DNA of 64,000 nucleotides. It comes from UBA11222 sp049323435 (GTDB lineage: Bacteria; Pseudomonadota; Alphaproteobacteria; UBA11222). The stretch is taken from positions 1 through 64,000 of the forward strand of contig JBMOMX010000029.1 in the NCBI GenBank assembly GCA_049323435.1. Reading direction: 5' to 3'. The notes under the pieces were generated by a model, which saw only the letters and a list, made by a program, of their open reading frames with translations, ran no database searches and had not been told where the DNA came from. The translations under genes and the position numbers were made by a program. Positions 18,174 through 25,909 of the stretch are shown here, one piece after another (the stretch's first letter is position 1; each line of letters starts with the position of its first letter).

Positions 18174-19229
18174 TTATTTGAAGGCGGGCAGAACCTTTTC
18201 GCCAAACAGCTTCAGGGATTTCATGACAAGATCGTGCGGCTCGCCACCCTGCGCCACCTCAAAAATCAGATAATTGGTTCCGTAATATTCCTGCGCCCAT
18301 TTGATCTGATCAATGCAAAAGGCCGGGTCGCCGATCATGAACTGACGCGCGGGGTTGCCGCCGTCTTTTGGGGCGGCGGTGAATGCGCGTGATATGCCCT
18401 TGCCATGTTTTTCAAAATCTTTTGAATCATGCGATGCGCGCTGATCAAGCCCGCCGAAAAATTTGAAATAATTCATGGCGTACTGCAGGCCTTCGCGCAT
18501 CGCCTGCTCCTGGGTGGGGGCGCAGTACATCTGATAGACGCCGGAAATCTCACGCTCTTCCGGCTTGAAGCCGTTCTCGCGCAGGCTCTGGCGGTACACA
18601 TCTATTACATCTTTAACCCTGGATTGCTGCGGCACAAAAAACGCCGTAGACAGATGAAATCCATGCTTGCCCGCCCATGCGGCGCTTTCCGGCGTGACCA
18701 CGGCCGATGCATAAATCGGCGGATAGGGTTTCTGCAACGGCTTAGGAAAGAAGCTGTAATCTTTCAGCTTCCAGAATTTTCCGTCATAGGAAAACGGGCC
18801 GTCCGCCGTCCATGCCTTTACAATAATCTCGGTGCCTTCATGATAGCGGGCAAAATTTTCATCCTCATTAATGCCCATGACTTCGTGCGAATATTTCAGG
18901 AAGCCGCGCCCAATGCCATATTCCAGCCGCCCGCCGCTGAGCACGTCGAGCATCGCATATTCTTCGGCCAGCCGGATGGGATGATTAAGCGGGATCAGCG
19001 ACACGCCTGTGCCAAGCCGGATGCGTTTGGTGCGCGCGGCGGCGGCCATCGCAATCACCGGCGGCGAGCCGAAGGAATAACCGGAATAATGATGTTCGCC
19101 AAACCACACCGCATCGAATCCCAGCGCCTCTTCCAGCTCCACCTGGGTCAGAATATCCTCATAATATTTCGAGGCCGGCCCATGCGCCTCGGGGTAATAG
19201 TCCGTGTTATAGAGAATGCCGAATTTCAT
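18174..19229 (-). CDS. LLM-class flavin-dependent oxidoreductase
   Basis: A 351-aa bacterial-luciferase-like TIM barrel. The N-terminal MKFGILYNTDYYPE, the GFDAVWFGEHHYSGYSF segment, RLGTGVSLIPLNHPIRLAEEYAMLD and GGRLEYGIGRGF are the family's flavin-binding and barrel signatures. It would use reduced FMN or F420 to oxygenate or oxidise an organic substrate; the flavin partner is not nearby. GGGAGG precedes the ATG. It heads a two-gene unit with maoC. Confidence 0.88.
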   Translation of the reverse strand: MKFGILYNTDYYPEAHGPASKYYEDILTQVELEEALGFDAVWFGEHHYSGYSFGSPPVIAMAAAARTKRIRLGTGVSLIPLNHPIRLAEEYAMLDVLSGGRLEYGIGRGFLKYSHEVMGINEDENFARYHEGTEIIVKAWTADGPFSYDGKFWKLKDYSFFPKPLQKPYPPIYASAVVTPESAAWAGKHGFHLSTAFFVPQQSRVKDVIDVYRQSLRENGFKPEEREISGVYQMYCAPTQEQAMREGLQYAMNYFKFFGGLDQRASHDSKDFEKHGKGISRAFTAAPKDGGNPARQFMIGDPAFCIDQIKWAQEYYGTNYLIFEVAQGGEPHDLVMKSLKLFGEKVLPAFK

Positions 19230-19315
19230 GCCCTGCCTCCCCCCTTTATTTTAATCGCAAGGCAAGCGTAAAAGCCCGGACCGGCAATAGCAAGGCGCAT
19301 TCCCGCCAGCCCGGC

Positions 19316-20923
19316 TCAGGCCGCGCGCGCCGCCGCCTTGATCATGTCTGCTGCTTTTTCGGCAATCATGATGACCGGTGCATTGGTATTGCCGGATATC
19401 AGATTGGGCATGATCGAGGCGTCGATCACCCGTAAATTCTGCAAGCCATGAATGCGCAGTTGCGCATCCACCACCGCCATCGGATCGCTTCCCATTTTGC
19501 AGGTGCCAACCGGATGATAGATCGTATTGCCGCGTTCGCGCGCAAAGGCCAGCAGTTCATCGTCGGTTTGCACATCCGCGCCCGGTTCCAGCTCCGCACC
19601 GCGATAAGCATCAAGCGGGCTTGCGTTGAAGATGCGGCGGGCGATCTTCAGGCTTTCCACCATGGTTTCCTGATCCATCCGCGCGGACAGGTAATTGGCG
19701 CGGATGGCCGGATAGACAGTGGGAATCGAGGACTTGATGTGGATTGACCCCCGGCTTTCAGGGCGCAGCTGGCATGGTGCGCAGGTCATGCCGGGAAAGG
19801 GGTCAAGCTCCAGTTTGCCGGTGGCGATATTCTGCGTCATGCTGGCGGGCAGAATATGATATTGCACATCGGGACTGTCGAGTTCGGGCCGCGTCTTTAC
19901 AAAGGCGCCAATATGCGCGGCGCTCATCGCCAATATGCCGCGCCGCGACACGGCCCATTTAACAATTTCGCGCAGCAGTGAAAAACCGCGCGTCATTTCA
20001 TTGACCGTAATCGGCTGCAAAGCGCGATAGGCGCAGCCGACAACATAATGATCCTGAAGATTTTCACCCACGCCGGGCAGGTCTTTCACAACATCAATGC
20101 CATGCGTGCGCAGCAGGGCTGCCGGGCCAATACCCGATAATTGCAGCAATTGCGGAGAATTTACCGCGCCGCCGCACAACAGGACTTCGCGTCCCGCCGC
20201 GGCGTAGCATTGGCGGCCGCCACGGCTGTACGCCACGCCTGCGGCGCGCCGGCCTTCCATAATTACCCGGAATGCCAGCGCCTCCGTCTCGACAGTCAAA
20301 TTACGCCGTGTACGGATGGGTTTGAGAAAGGCTTTGGAGGTGCTGACCCGCAACCCGTTGCGCGCCGTCATGTGATAATAGCCAATACCTTCCTGATCCA
20401 GCCCGTTAAGATCATCGCGGCGCGGTATGCCGATCTGTTCGCCCGCCGCAATAAAGGCATCGCTGATAGGATGCCGGTCCGGCGCGGCGGAAACCGCAAG
20501 CCCGCCCCCTGTGCCATGCAGCGTGCCGGGTTCTGCGTGATCAACTGATTTTCTGAAATAGGGTTCGACATCATCCCATGCCCAGCCCTTATTTCCCAGT
20601 TGCGCCCAGCGGTCATAATCCTGCGTCTGCCCGCGAACATAAAGCAGGCCATTAATCGAGGAAGATCCGCCCAGAACCTTGCCGCGGGGCCAGATAATGG
20701 CCCGGTTATTCGTGCCCGGTTCCGGTTCGGTTTGATACAGCCAGTTGACCTTCGGGTCTTTCAGGGTGCTGGCGAACCCGGCAGGCAGATGGATCAGGGG
20801 ATTGCGGTCTTTGGGGCCCGCCTCCAGAAGCAGCACGCTTACCTTCGGGTCTTCGCTCAGCCGGTTGGCCAGCACACATCCTGCCGAACCCGCGCCGACA
20901 ATCACATAATCAAATTGCGTCAT
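19316..20923 (-). CDS. GMC-family FAD oxidoreductase (choline dehydrogenase-like)
   Basis: A 535-aa flavoprotein. The FAD dinucleotide motif GAGSAG (10-15), WPRGKVLGGSSSINGLLYVRG (GMC signature 1), GREVLLCGGAVNSPQLLQLSGIGP (signature 2) and the C-terminal YHPVGTCKMG with the catalytic His are intact. It should oxidise a primary alcohol; choline is only one option, since no betaine genes accompany it. GGAAGG precedes the ATG. It lies in a run of minus-strand catabolic genes. Confidence 0.9.
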   Translation of the reverse strand: MTQFDYVIVGAGSAGCVLANRLSEDPKVSVLLLEAGPKDRNPLIHLPAGFASTLKDPKVNWLYQTEPEPGTNNRAIIWPRGKVLGGSSSINGLLYVRGQTQDYDRWAQLGNKGWAWDDVEPYFRKSVDHAEPGTLHGTGGGLAVSAAPDRHPISDAFIAAGEQIGIPRRDDLNGLDQEGIGYYHMTARNGLRVSTSKAFLKPIRTRRNLTVETEALAFRVIMEGRRAAGVAYSRGGRQCYAAAGREVLLCGGAVNSPQLLQLSGIGPAALLRTHGIDVVKDLPGVGENLQDHYVVGCAYRALQPITVNEMTRGFSLLREIVKWAVSRRGILAMSAAHIGAFVKTRPELDSPDVQYHILPASMTQNIATGKLELDPFPGMTCAPCQLRPESRGSIHIKSSIPTVYPAIRANYLSARMDQETMVESLKIARRIFNASPLDAYRGAELEPGADVQTDDELLAFARERGNTIYHPVGTCKMGSDPMAVVDAQLRIHGLQNLRVIDASIMPNLISGNTNAPVIMIAEKAADMIKAAARAA

Positions 20924-20963
20924 GCAGCATTCCTTCCGGCGGCACTATATAGCGAAACGCCGC

Positions 20964-21359
20964 TCAGGCACGCTGCACAAATTCCACGACATTGCCGTCA
21001 GGGTCACGCACCATGGCGATGGTTACGCCGGGCATCAGTTCCTGCTTGGGAAATTCAAAAAACGCGCCGGCCTTTTCACAGGCTGCGCACACCTCATCAA
21101 TATTGGCGATCTGGAAAGTGAGATAGCGGAACCCAAGCTGGGCAGAAAGGCCGCCCGGCCCCGCCTCCGGAATCTTTTTAGGGTCGATCAGTTTTACAAA
21201 GCTGTTGCCAAACACCAGCCGGTGCAGCCTGCCGAACGGGGTGGGCAGTTCCTCGGTTTTCGCCATGCCGAGTACATCGCAGTAAAATGCAAGGCTCGCA
21301 GCGATATCCTTCACAACCAGTCCTATGTCGATGCAGTTTTTGGCCGCTTGCATGCCCAT
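20964..21359 (-). CDS. VOC-family (glyoxalase/dioxygenase fold) protein
   Basis: A 131-aa protein with one vicinal-oxygen-chelate module pair: IDIGLVVKDIAASLAFYCDVLGMAKTEE at the start and GVTIAMVRDPDGNVVEFVQ at the end. The metal-binding His and Glu of true glyoxalases are only partly evident, so it may be a lyase, dioxygenase or binding protein. A second ATG two codons in is possible. Orientation and position suggest it belongs with the neighbouring catabolic genes. Confidence 0.8.
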   Translation of the reverse strand: MGMQAAKNCIDIGLVVKDIAASLAFYCDVLGMAKTEELPTPFGRLHRLVFGNSFVKLIDPKKIPEAGPGGLSAQLGFRYLTFQIANIDEVCAACEKAGAFFEFPKQELMPGVTIAMVRDPDGNVVEFVQRA

Positions 21360-21467
21360 GAATTTGGCCCTTTCAGATTTAAGATGTGCGGCCCGTGCGG
21401 CCGTAAACTATTTTCCGGTTCGCTTGCAGGCATTTGAGACTACAGGGCCCCCGCCGGCATATCAAGC

Positions 21468-22295
21468 TCAGGCTGTAAAGCGGCGTAATAATGCGTTGAC
21501 TGCGTCAGAGGCTTCATATTGCACCCAATGCCCGGCGCCGGGAATGATATGAAATTCCGCCTCCGGATGAACGCTGGCGATAACGCTGCGCCGGTGTTCC
21601 AGATAGGGCGATGAAATGTCAAACTCGCCCCAGATGCTGTTGACGCGCCCCGGAATCTCACGCAGCGCATTCAGCAGCTTCTCGCTCATCGCATGTTCCG
21701 GGCTGAGCACCCGTGTGCGCGGCGCGTTAATAGCCTGCACATACATGGCCAGATCGTCTATTTTTGCCGGATCATGCAGCATGATCGCGCCAAGATTATG
21801 CCGGTGCGCCGCCGCCAGTTCCTCCCGCGTTCCGCCCAGGGGCAATTTTACTGGCGGTTTGATATTGCCGAATTGCCCGCCCAATCCGCTGGGGCCCAGC
21901 AGGGTCAGGCTGCGCACCCTGTCGCGGTGCAATCTGGCGATCAGGCCGCTGATCATGCCGCCAAACGAAAAGCCCGCCATATCAAACTGTTTTCCCGGGG
22001 GCAGCACCTGATGCAATCCATTGGCCGCGATCTCTGCAATGCTTTCCGGCGTATAGGGTTTGGGCGGAGATGCCGATTCACCCAGGCCGGGCAGATCCGG
22101 CGCTATCACCATCCGCCCGCCTTCAAATTCCGGGATATTGCGTATCCAGTGCGACCAGGCCCCCGCGCCGCCATGAATGAATACCAGCGGCCGGCCTTCG
22201 CCCCATATGCGCCATACCATGCGGCCATCACCGCACACGGTTTCAATGCGGCGGCTGCGTGCCTCGACGCTGTTAAAAAACACTTCTGCATCCAT
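21468..22295 (-). CDS. Alpha/beta hydrolase
   Basis: A 275-aa protein. FIHGGAGAWSHW is the oxyanion-hole loop, GFSFGG the nucleophile elbow (Ser), SIWGEFDISSPYL the acid loop, and GAGHWVQYE carries the catalytic His. It resembles C-C bond hydrolases of aromatic meta-cleavage routes and epoxide-hydrolase-like enzymes, without a firm substrate. The start codon overlaps the stop of the upstream carboxymuconolactone decarboxylase-like gene by 1 nt (TAATG), so expression is coupled. Confidence 0.87.
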   Translation of the reverse strand: MDAEVFFNSVEARSRRIETVCGDGRMVWRIWGEGRPLVFIHGGAGAWSHWIRNIPEFEGGRMVIAPDLPGLGESASPPKPYTPESIAEIAANGLHQVLPPGKQFDMAGFSFGGMISGLIARLHRDRVRSLTLLGPSGLGGQFGNIKPPVKLPLGGTREELAAAHRHNLGAIMLHDPAKIDDLAMYVQAINAPRTRVLSPEHAMSEKLLNALREIPGRVNSIWGEFDISSPYLEHRRSVIASVHPEAEFHIIPGAGHWVQYEASDAVNALLRRFTA

Positions 22296-22852
22296 TATTT
22301 CTTGAAACCCTTGAGGCCCGGGTCCAGTTGCACGCCAAATGTATTCAACGCCATCGACACCAGATTATATTGCCCCACCGCAAACACCAGATCCATGCAC
22401 TGCGCTTCATTATAGCGTTCGGATAATTTTTTCCAGGTGGCGTCACTGATGATTTTGTCCTTGTGCAGCTCGTCTGCGCTGCGCACCAGTGCGGCGTCAA
22501 ATGCATCCCATCCGGGCGCATCGGGGCCTGCCGCGATGCGGTCAATTTCCGCATCCGTGATGCCGGCGGCCTTGCCGATGATCACATGCTGCGCCCATTC
22601 ATATTCCGCCTTGCACAACCAGCCGATCCGCAGAATGGCAATTTCGCGGTCGCGCGCCGAAATGCTGCTGCGCTTGCTCAGAACATAGTTCGCAAATGTC
22701 AGCCAGTTTTTGAACAGAACCGGATGATGGATCATGGAACGGAAAATATTAAACACGCGGCCATTGCGTGTGAGCGGCGCCATGATTTCGCGTTGCTCTT
22801 CATTCAGTTCATCATCCTGCAACGGCCTAACCCGCGGGGTCGTCAAACGCAT
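22295..22852 (-). CDS. Carboxymuconolactone decarboxylase-family protein
   Basis: A 185-aa helical protein of the CMD/AhpD-like fold. SARDREIAILRIGWLCKAEYEWAQHVIIGKAAG contains the E-x-E-x2-x-H-type active-site pattern of the decarboxylase branch, and the CxxC redox pair of AhpD is absent. It probably acts on a cyclic lactone or similar ring-cleavage product. AGGAG lies 9 nt before the ATG. Coupled to the alpha/beta hydrolase downstream. Confidence 0.85.
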   Translation of the reverse strand: MRLTTPRVRPLQDDELNEEQREIMAPLTRNGRVFNIFRSMIHHPVLFKNWLTFANYVLSKRSSISARDREIAILRIGWLCKAEYEWAQHVIIGKAAGITDAEIDRIAAGPDAPGWDAFDAALVRSADELHKDKIISDATWKKLSERYNEAQCMDLVFAVGQYNLVSMALNTFGVQLDPGLKGFKK

Positions 22853-22917
22853 TTTTCACGGCTCCTTTCACTGTTCATTCCCGGCATCATATCAGACCTG
22901 AATACAAAGGCACGGCT

Positions 22918-24054
22918 TCAGTTTGCTTTTCTGGCGGCCCGGTAAATATTACCGGCGGCATCATCGGAAATGTAATAGGCCCCATCCGGACCTTCTGCTA
23001 TATCAACCGGGCGGCCATGGACCTTGCCATTTTCGAGAAAGCCCCAGACAAAATCGCTGGCCTCGATTTTGCCGCCGGTCCGCCAGTTCAAAAGCACAAT
23101 TTTGTATCCATCCTTGACGCTGCGATTCCATGAACCATGCAGCGCCACCAGCGCACCGCCGCGCAGCGGCGCCGGCGCATCAAGATTGCGTATGAATGTA
23201 ATGCCCAGCGGCGCGTTATGGGCGCGGAATTCAAATACCGGCGCTACCGCCGCCGCAATTTTTTCCTCCGCACCCGGACCATATTGCGGATCGGGAATAT
23301 TCCGGCCATAGGCATAGGGCCAGCCATAATGTTTGCCCTGTTCAATCCGGTTCAACTCGCATGGCGGCAGATCATCGCCCAGCCAGTCCCTGCCATTATC
23401 TGTGGCATATAGCGCGCCATCCTCTGGCCGCCAGTCAAAGCCAACCGAATTGCGCAGGCCGCGCGCATAAATTTCGCCATTGGCGCCATCCAGATCATAG
23501 CGCAGCATGGCGGCGCGCTGTGGATTTTCTTCCTCACATATATTGCAGGAGGATCCGGCGGTTACATATAATTTTCCGTCCGGCCCGGCGCGCACGGTGC
23601 GCGTAGAATGGCCACCATCCTGCGGCAGGCCGGTAATGATGCGGGTATAATCCCCTTCAGGCGCACCCTTCTGATCATTATAGGCGATACGCCCAACAGC
23701 ATCTTCTTCCGCCACATAAAGCGCGCCGTCACGCAGATCAACGCCATGCGGGTTGTTCAGGCCCTCCAGCAGCACAAACGGGCGCGCGGCTGCGCCTTGT
23801 GCATCCGGTTTCAGCAGCAGAACCTGGCCCCGGTACGGTACGGTGACGATCAGGCTGCCCGATGGGGTAAAGCGCAACATCCGGACGCCAGGAATGTTTC
23901 GTACAAAATAGGTGATCTCATAGCCCGGAATGGTTTGCAGATAAAGCGGGCGGGCCGCGTCCGTTTCCACCGCGCATGCGGGAACACCCGGCCCCAGGCC
24001 CATTGCCAGTGCCGCTGCCGCTGCCGCATATCCGGCCATTAGCCATCCCCGCAT
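22918..24054 (-). CDS. Sorbosone dehydrogenase-like PQQ beta-propeller protein
   Basis: A 378-aa exported protein: signal peptide in residues 1-30, then a six-bladed propeller resembling soluble aldose and L-sorbosone dehydrogenases. GLNNPHGVDL, GGHSTRTVRAGPDGKLYVTAGSS, RGLRNSVGFDW, NGRDWLGDDLPP and GWPYAYGRN are the repeated blade-end motifs that bind PQQ and calcium in relatives. It should oxidise a sugar or aldehyde in the periplasm if PQQ is available. GGAGG 7 nt before 24054 decides the start over the upstream codon at 24114. Confidence 0.85.
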   Translation of the reverse strand: MRGWLMAGYAAAAAALAMGLGPGVPACAVETDAARPLYLQTIPGYEITYFVRNIPGVRMLRFTPSGSLIVTVPYRGQVLLLKPDAQGAAARPFVLLEGLNNPHGVDLRDGALYVAEEDAVGRIAYNDQKGAPEGDYTRIITGLPQDGGHSTRTVRAGPDGKLYVTAGSSCNICEEENPQRAAMLRYDLDGANGEIYARGLRNSVGFDWRPEDGALYATDNGRDWLGDDLPPCELNRIEQGKHYGWPYAYGRNIPDPQYGPGAEEKIAAAVAPVFEFRAHNAPLGITFIRNLDAPAPLRGGALVALHGSWNRSVKDGYKIVLLNWRTGGKIEASDFVWGFLENGKVHGRPVDIAEGPDGAYYISDDAAGNIYRAARKAN

Positions 24055-24170
24055 GTAAAATCCTCCAACCCTTTGATAAGGTTCCTGGTTTTTATCCGGT
24101 TTCGATCTGTTCACCGACTATTAACACACACTGCGTAAACTGAGGGCAACAGAAAATATAGAGGCACGGC

Positions 24171-25889
24171 ATGTCAAGCGGCCAGATACATTACGAAATT
24201 CATCTTAAGCCGCCGCGCGGAAAATGGCAGCTTTACGGGGCAATGGAGTCGCGCGAAAAAGCCCTGAAGCAGGCCAAGGAACTGGTAGGCGGCGGCACTT
24301 CGGTGCAGGTCACAAAAGAAACGTTGAGCGAAGATGGCAATTATCTGTCCGTGCGCATCTTTCAGGAAGGCGAAATCGAAAATCCCAAAAAGAACGCCGG
24401 CAAAACCGAAGCGGTGGATTCGCTGCCTTGTTTCAAAGCTCAGGATCTGTATTCTTATGAGGCGCGCAAAACCATTGTCCGCCTGCTTCAGGACAGCCTG
24501 AACCGCTGGAAAATTACCTCACTGGAGCTGCTGCACAGTCCGGAATATCTTGAGCGGCTGGAAAGCACCGGCAGCGTCCTGCAGGCTGCGGTGCAAAAAA
24601 TGGCTATCGCCCAATCACAGGCCGGCGAAGGAACTGTCGGCGAGCGGGTACGGACGCTGCACAAGCTGGTCAGCGATGCGATGGTGATGGTCTATGTAGA
24701 CCGTGACAAGAATCGGCTGCCTACCCTGAAAAAAACCGGAATTGCGGAATTGGCGCGGCGTCTGGCTCATGATCCGCGCCGGGAATATCTGTTTAATGCG
24801 GCCATTACGGATCATCTCAAGGATTGCGATGGCTGGGATTGCAAGCTGGTCCGGATGCTGGACTTCATTGGAAATATTCCCCAGGATGATCCCGCCTTGT
24901 GCGATTTCTGCCTCGGCATTATTGACGGTTATGTTTCTGAAATTGTTTCGGCTTCATCCGCGATCAAGGATATCATTGGCGATCAGCCCGATCTTGGAAA
25001 CGCGCTGCAACGGCTGATCGAACTGGCAAGCGGGCTTCTCGACACCTCCACGCTGGAATCGGCTGGCGTTGCAGCGCTGAACATGCATTTTGACAATGGC
25101 GCGCTTCCGGAAGCGCGCACGGCGATCATACGCCGCGTGTTGCGGGAATTGGAAGGCAGCAAGCGCCTTTCGCAGGATTCACTTGATGTGGAAGTGAAAT
25201 TTTTGCGCCGCCTGGCGTCAAAAGTTGTTCTGGCCTGCGGTAATCTGCTGCCGCATGACGAAGTGCTGGAAGCTTTCCGCGTTCGCTCGGAACGCCTGAT
25301 TTCACCCGATACGCTTGACGCCTTCCTGAACCAGGCCGAAAACCCGGCAATCAAGGCCGAGCGTATCCTGTTCATAAGCGACAATATCGTCGGCGAAGCC
25401 AACAGGCGCAAGCTGACCGGGATACTTCTGGCGCTGCTGGAAGCGCCTGCTTTCAACCGGTTCTTTTCCAATTCTGAACAGCCCGCCTCAACGCGGCTGC
25501 GCCTGCTGTGCGAACTTCAAAACAAGGTTCTGAAATCTGAGCTGGATACGGTGCGCAAGCAATCCATCGCCGCTGATCTCGATTCAATCTGCTTGTCAAT
25601 TGTCCAGCAGAATAATCTGCTTGCCCGCGTCAGTGATGGCCAGGACAGTCCTGTCAGCAAAAGCCTGGCTCTGCTGAAGCTGGCCTCATCAAATATTCTG
25701 ACACGCGGCAAGTCGCGGGATCTTGCACAGCGTTTGGCGCTTGGATTTATCCGTGAACCTGGCGCACTCAAGGATTTCCTGAAAGACGGCTCCGGCGCCG
25801 AGGATGGCGGCAAACTCGAAGAACTGCGCAGCATGCTGAGCGAAGCGGGCATCGACCCGGAAACCGTCCTGCCCCGCCGTGCGGCCTGA
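24171..25889 (+). CDS. Conserved protein of unknown function, 572 aa
   Basis: I do not recognise a named family. Residues 1-70 look like a small alpha/beta domain (IHYEIHLKPPRGKWQLYGAM, then ALKQAKELVGGG and SVQVTKETL). The rest is almost wholly helical, leucine- and charge-rich, without membrane segments, resembling a HEAT- or TPR-like solenoid (LARRLAHDPRREYLFNAAITDHL, ALQRLIELASGLLD). GAGG precedes the ATG by 6 nt. It is transcribed alone, convergent with polA. Intact, with base composition like its neighbours, so probably a core gene. Confidence 0.75.
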   Translation: MSSGQIHYEIHLKPPRGKWQLYGAMESREKALKQAKELVGGGTSVQVTKETLSEDGNYLSVRIFQEGEIENPKKNAGKTEAVDSLPCFKAQDLYSYEARKTIVRLLQDSLNRWKITSLELLHSPEYLERLESTGSVLQAAVQKMAIAQSQAGEGTVGERVRTLHKLVSDAMVMVYVDRDKNRLPTLKKTGIAELARRLAHDPRREYLFNAAITDHLKDCDGWDCKLVRMLDFIGNIPQDDPALCDFCLGIIDGYVSEIVSASSAIKDIIGDQPDLGNALQRLIELASGLLDTSTLESAGVAALNMHFDNGALPEARTAIIRRVLRELEGSKRLSQDSLDVEVKFLRRLASKVVLACGNLLPHDEVLEAFRVRSERLISPDTLDAFLNQAENPAIKAERILFISDNIVGEANRRKLTGILLALLEAPAFNRFFSNSEQPASTRLRLLCELQNKVLKSELDTVRKQSIAADLDSICLSIVQQNNLLARVSDGQDSPVSKSLALLKLASSNILTRGKSRDLAQRLALGFIREPGALKDFLKDGSGAEDGGKLEELRSMLSEAGIDPETVLPRRAA

Positions 25890-25909
25890 TGATCCGAACG
25901 TAAATTGCG

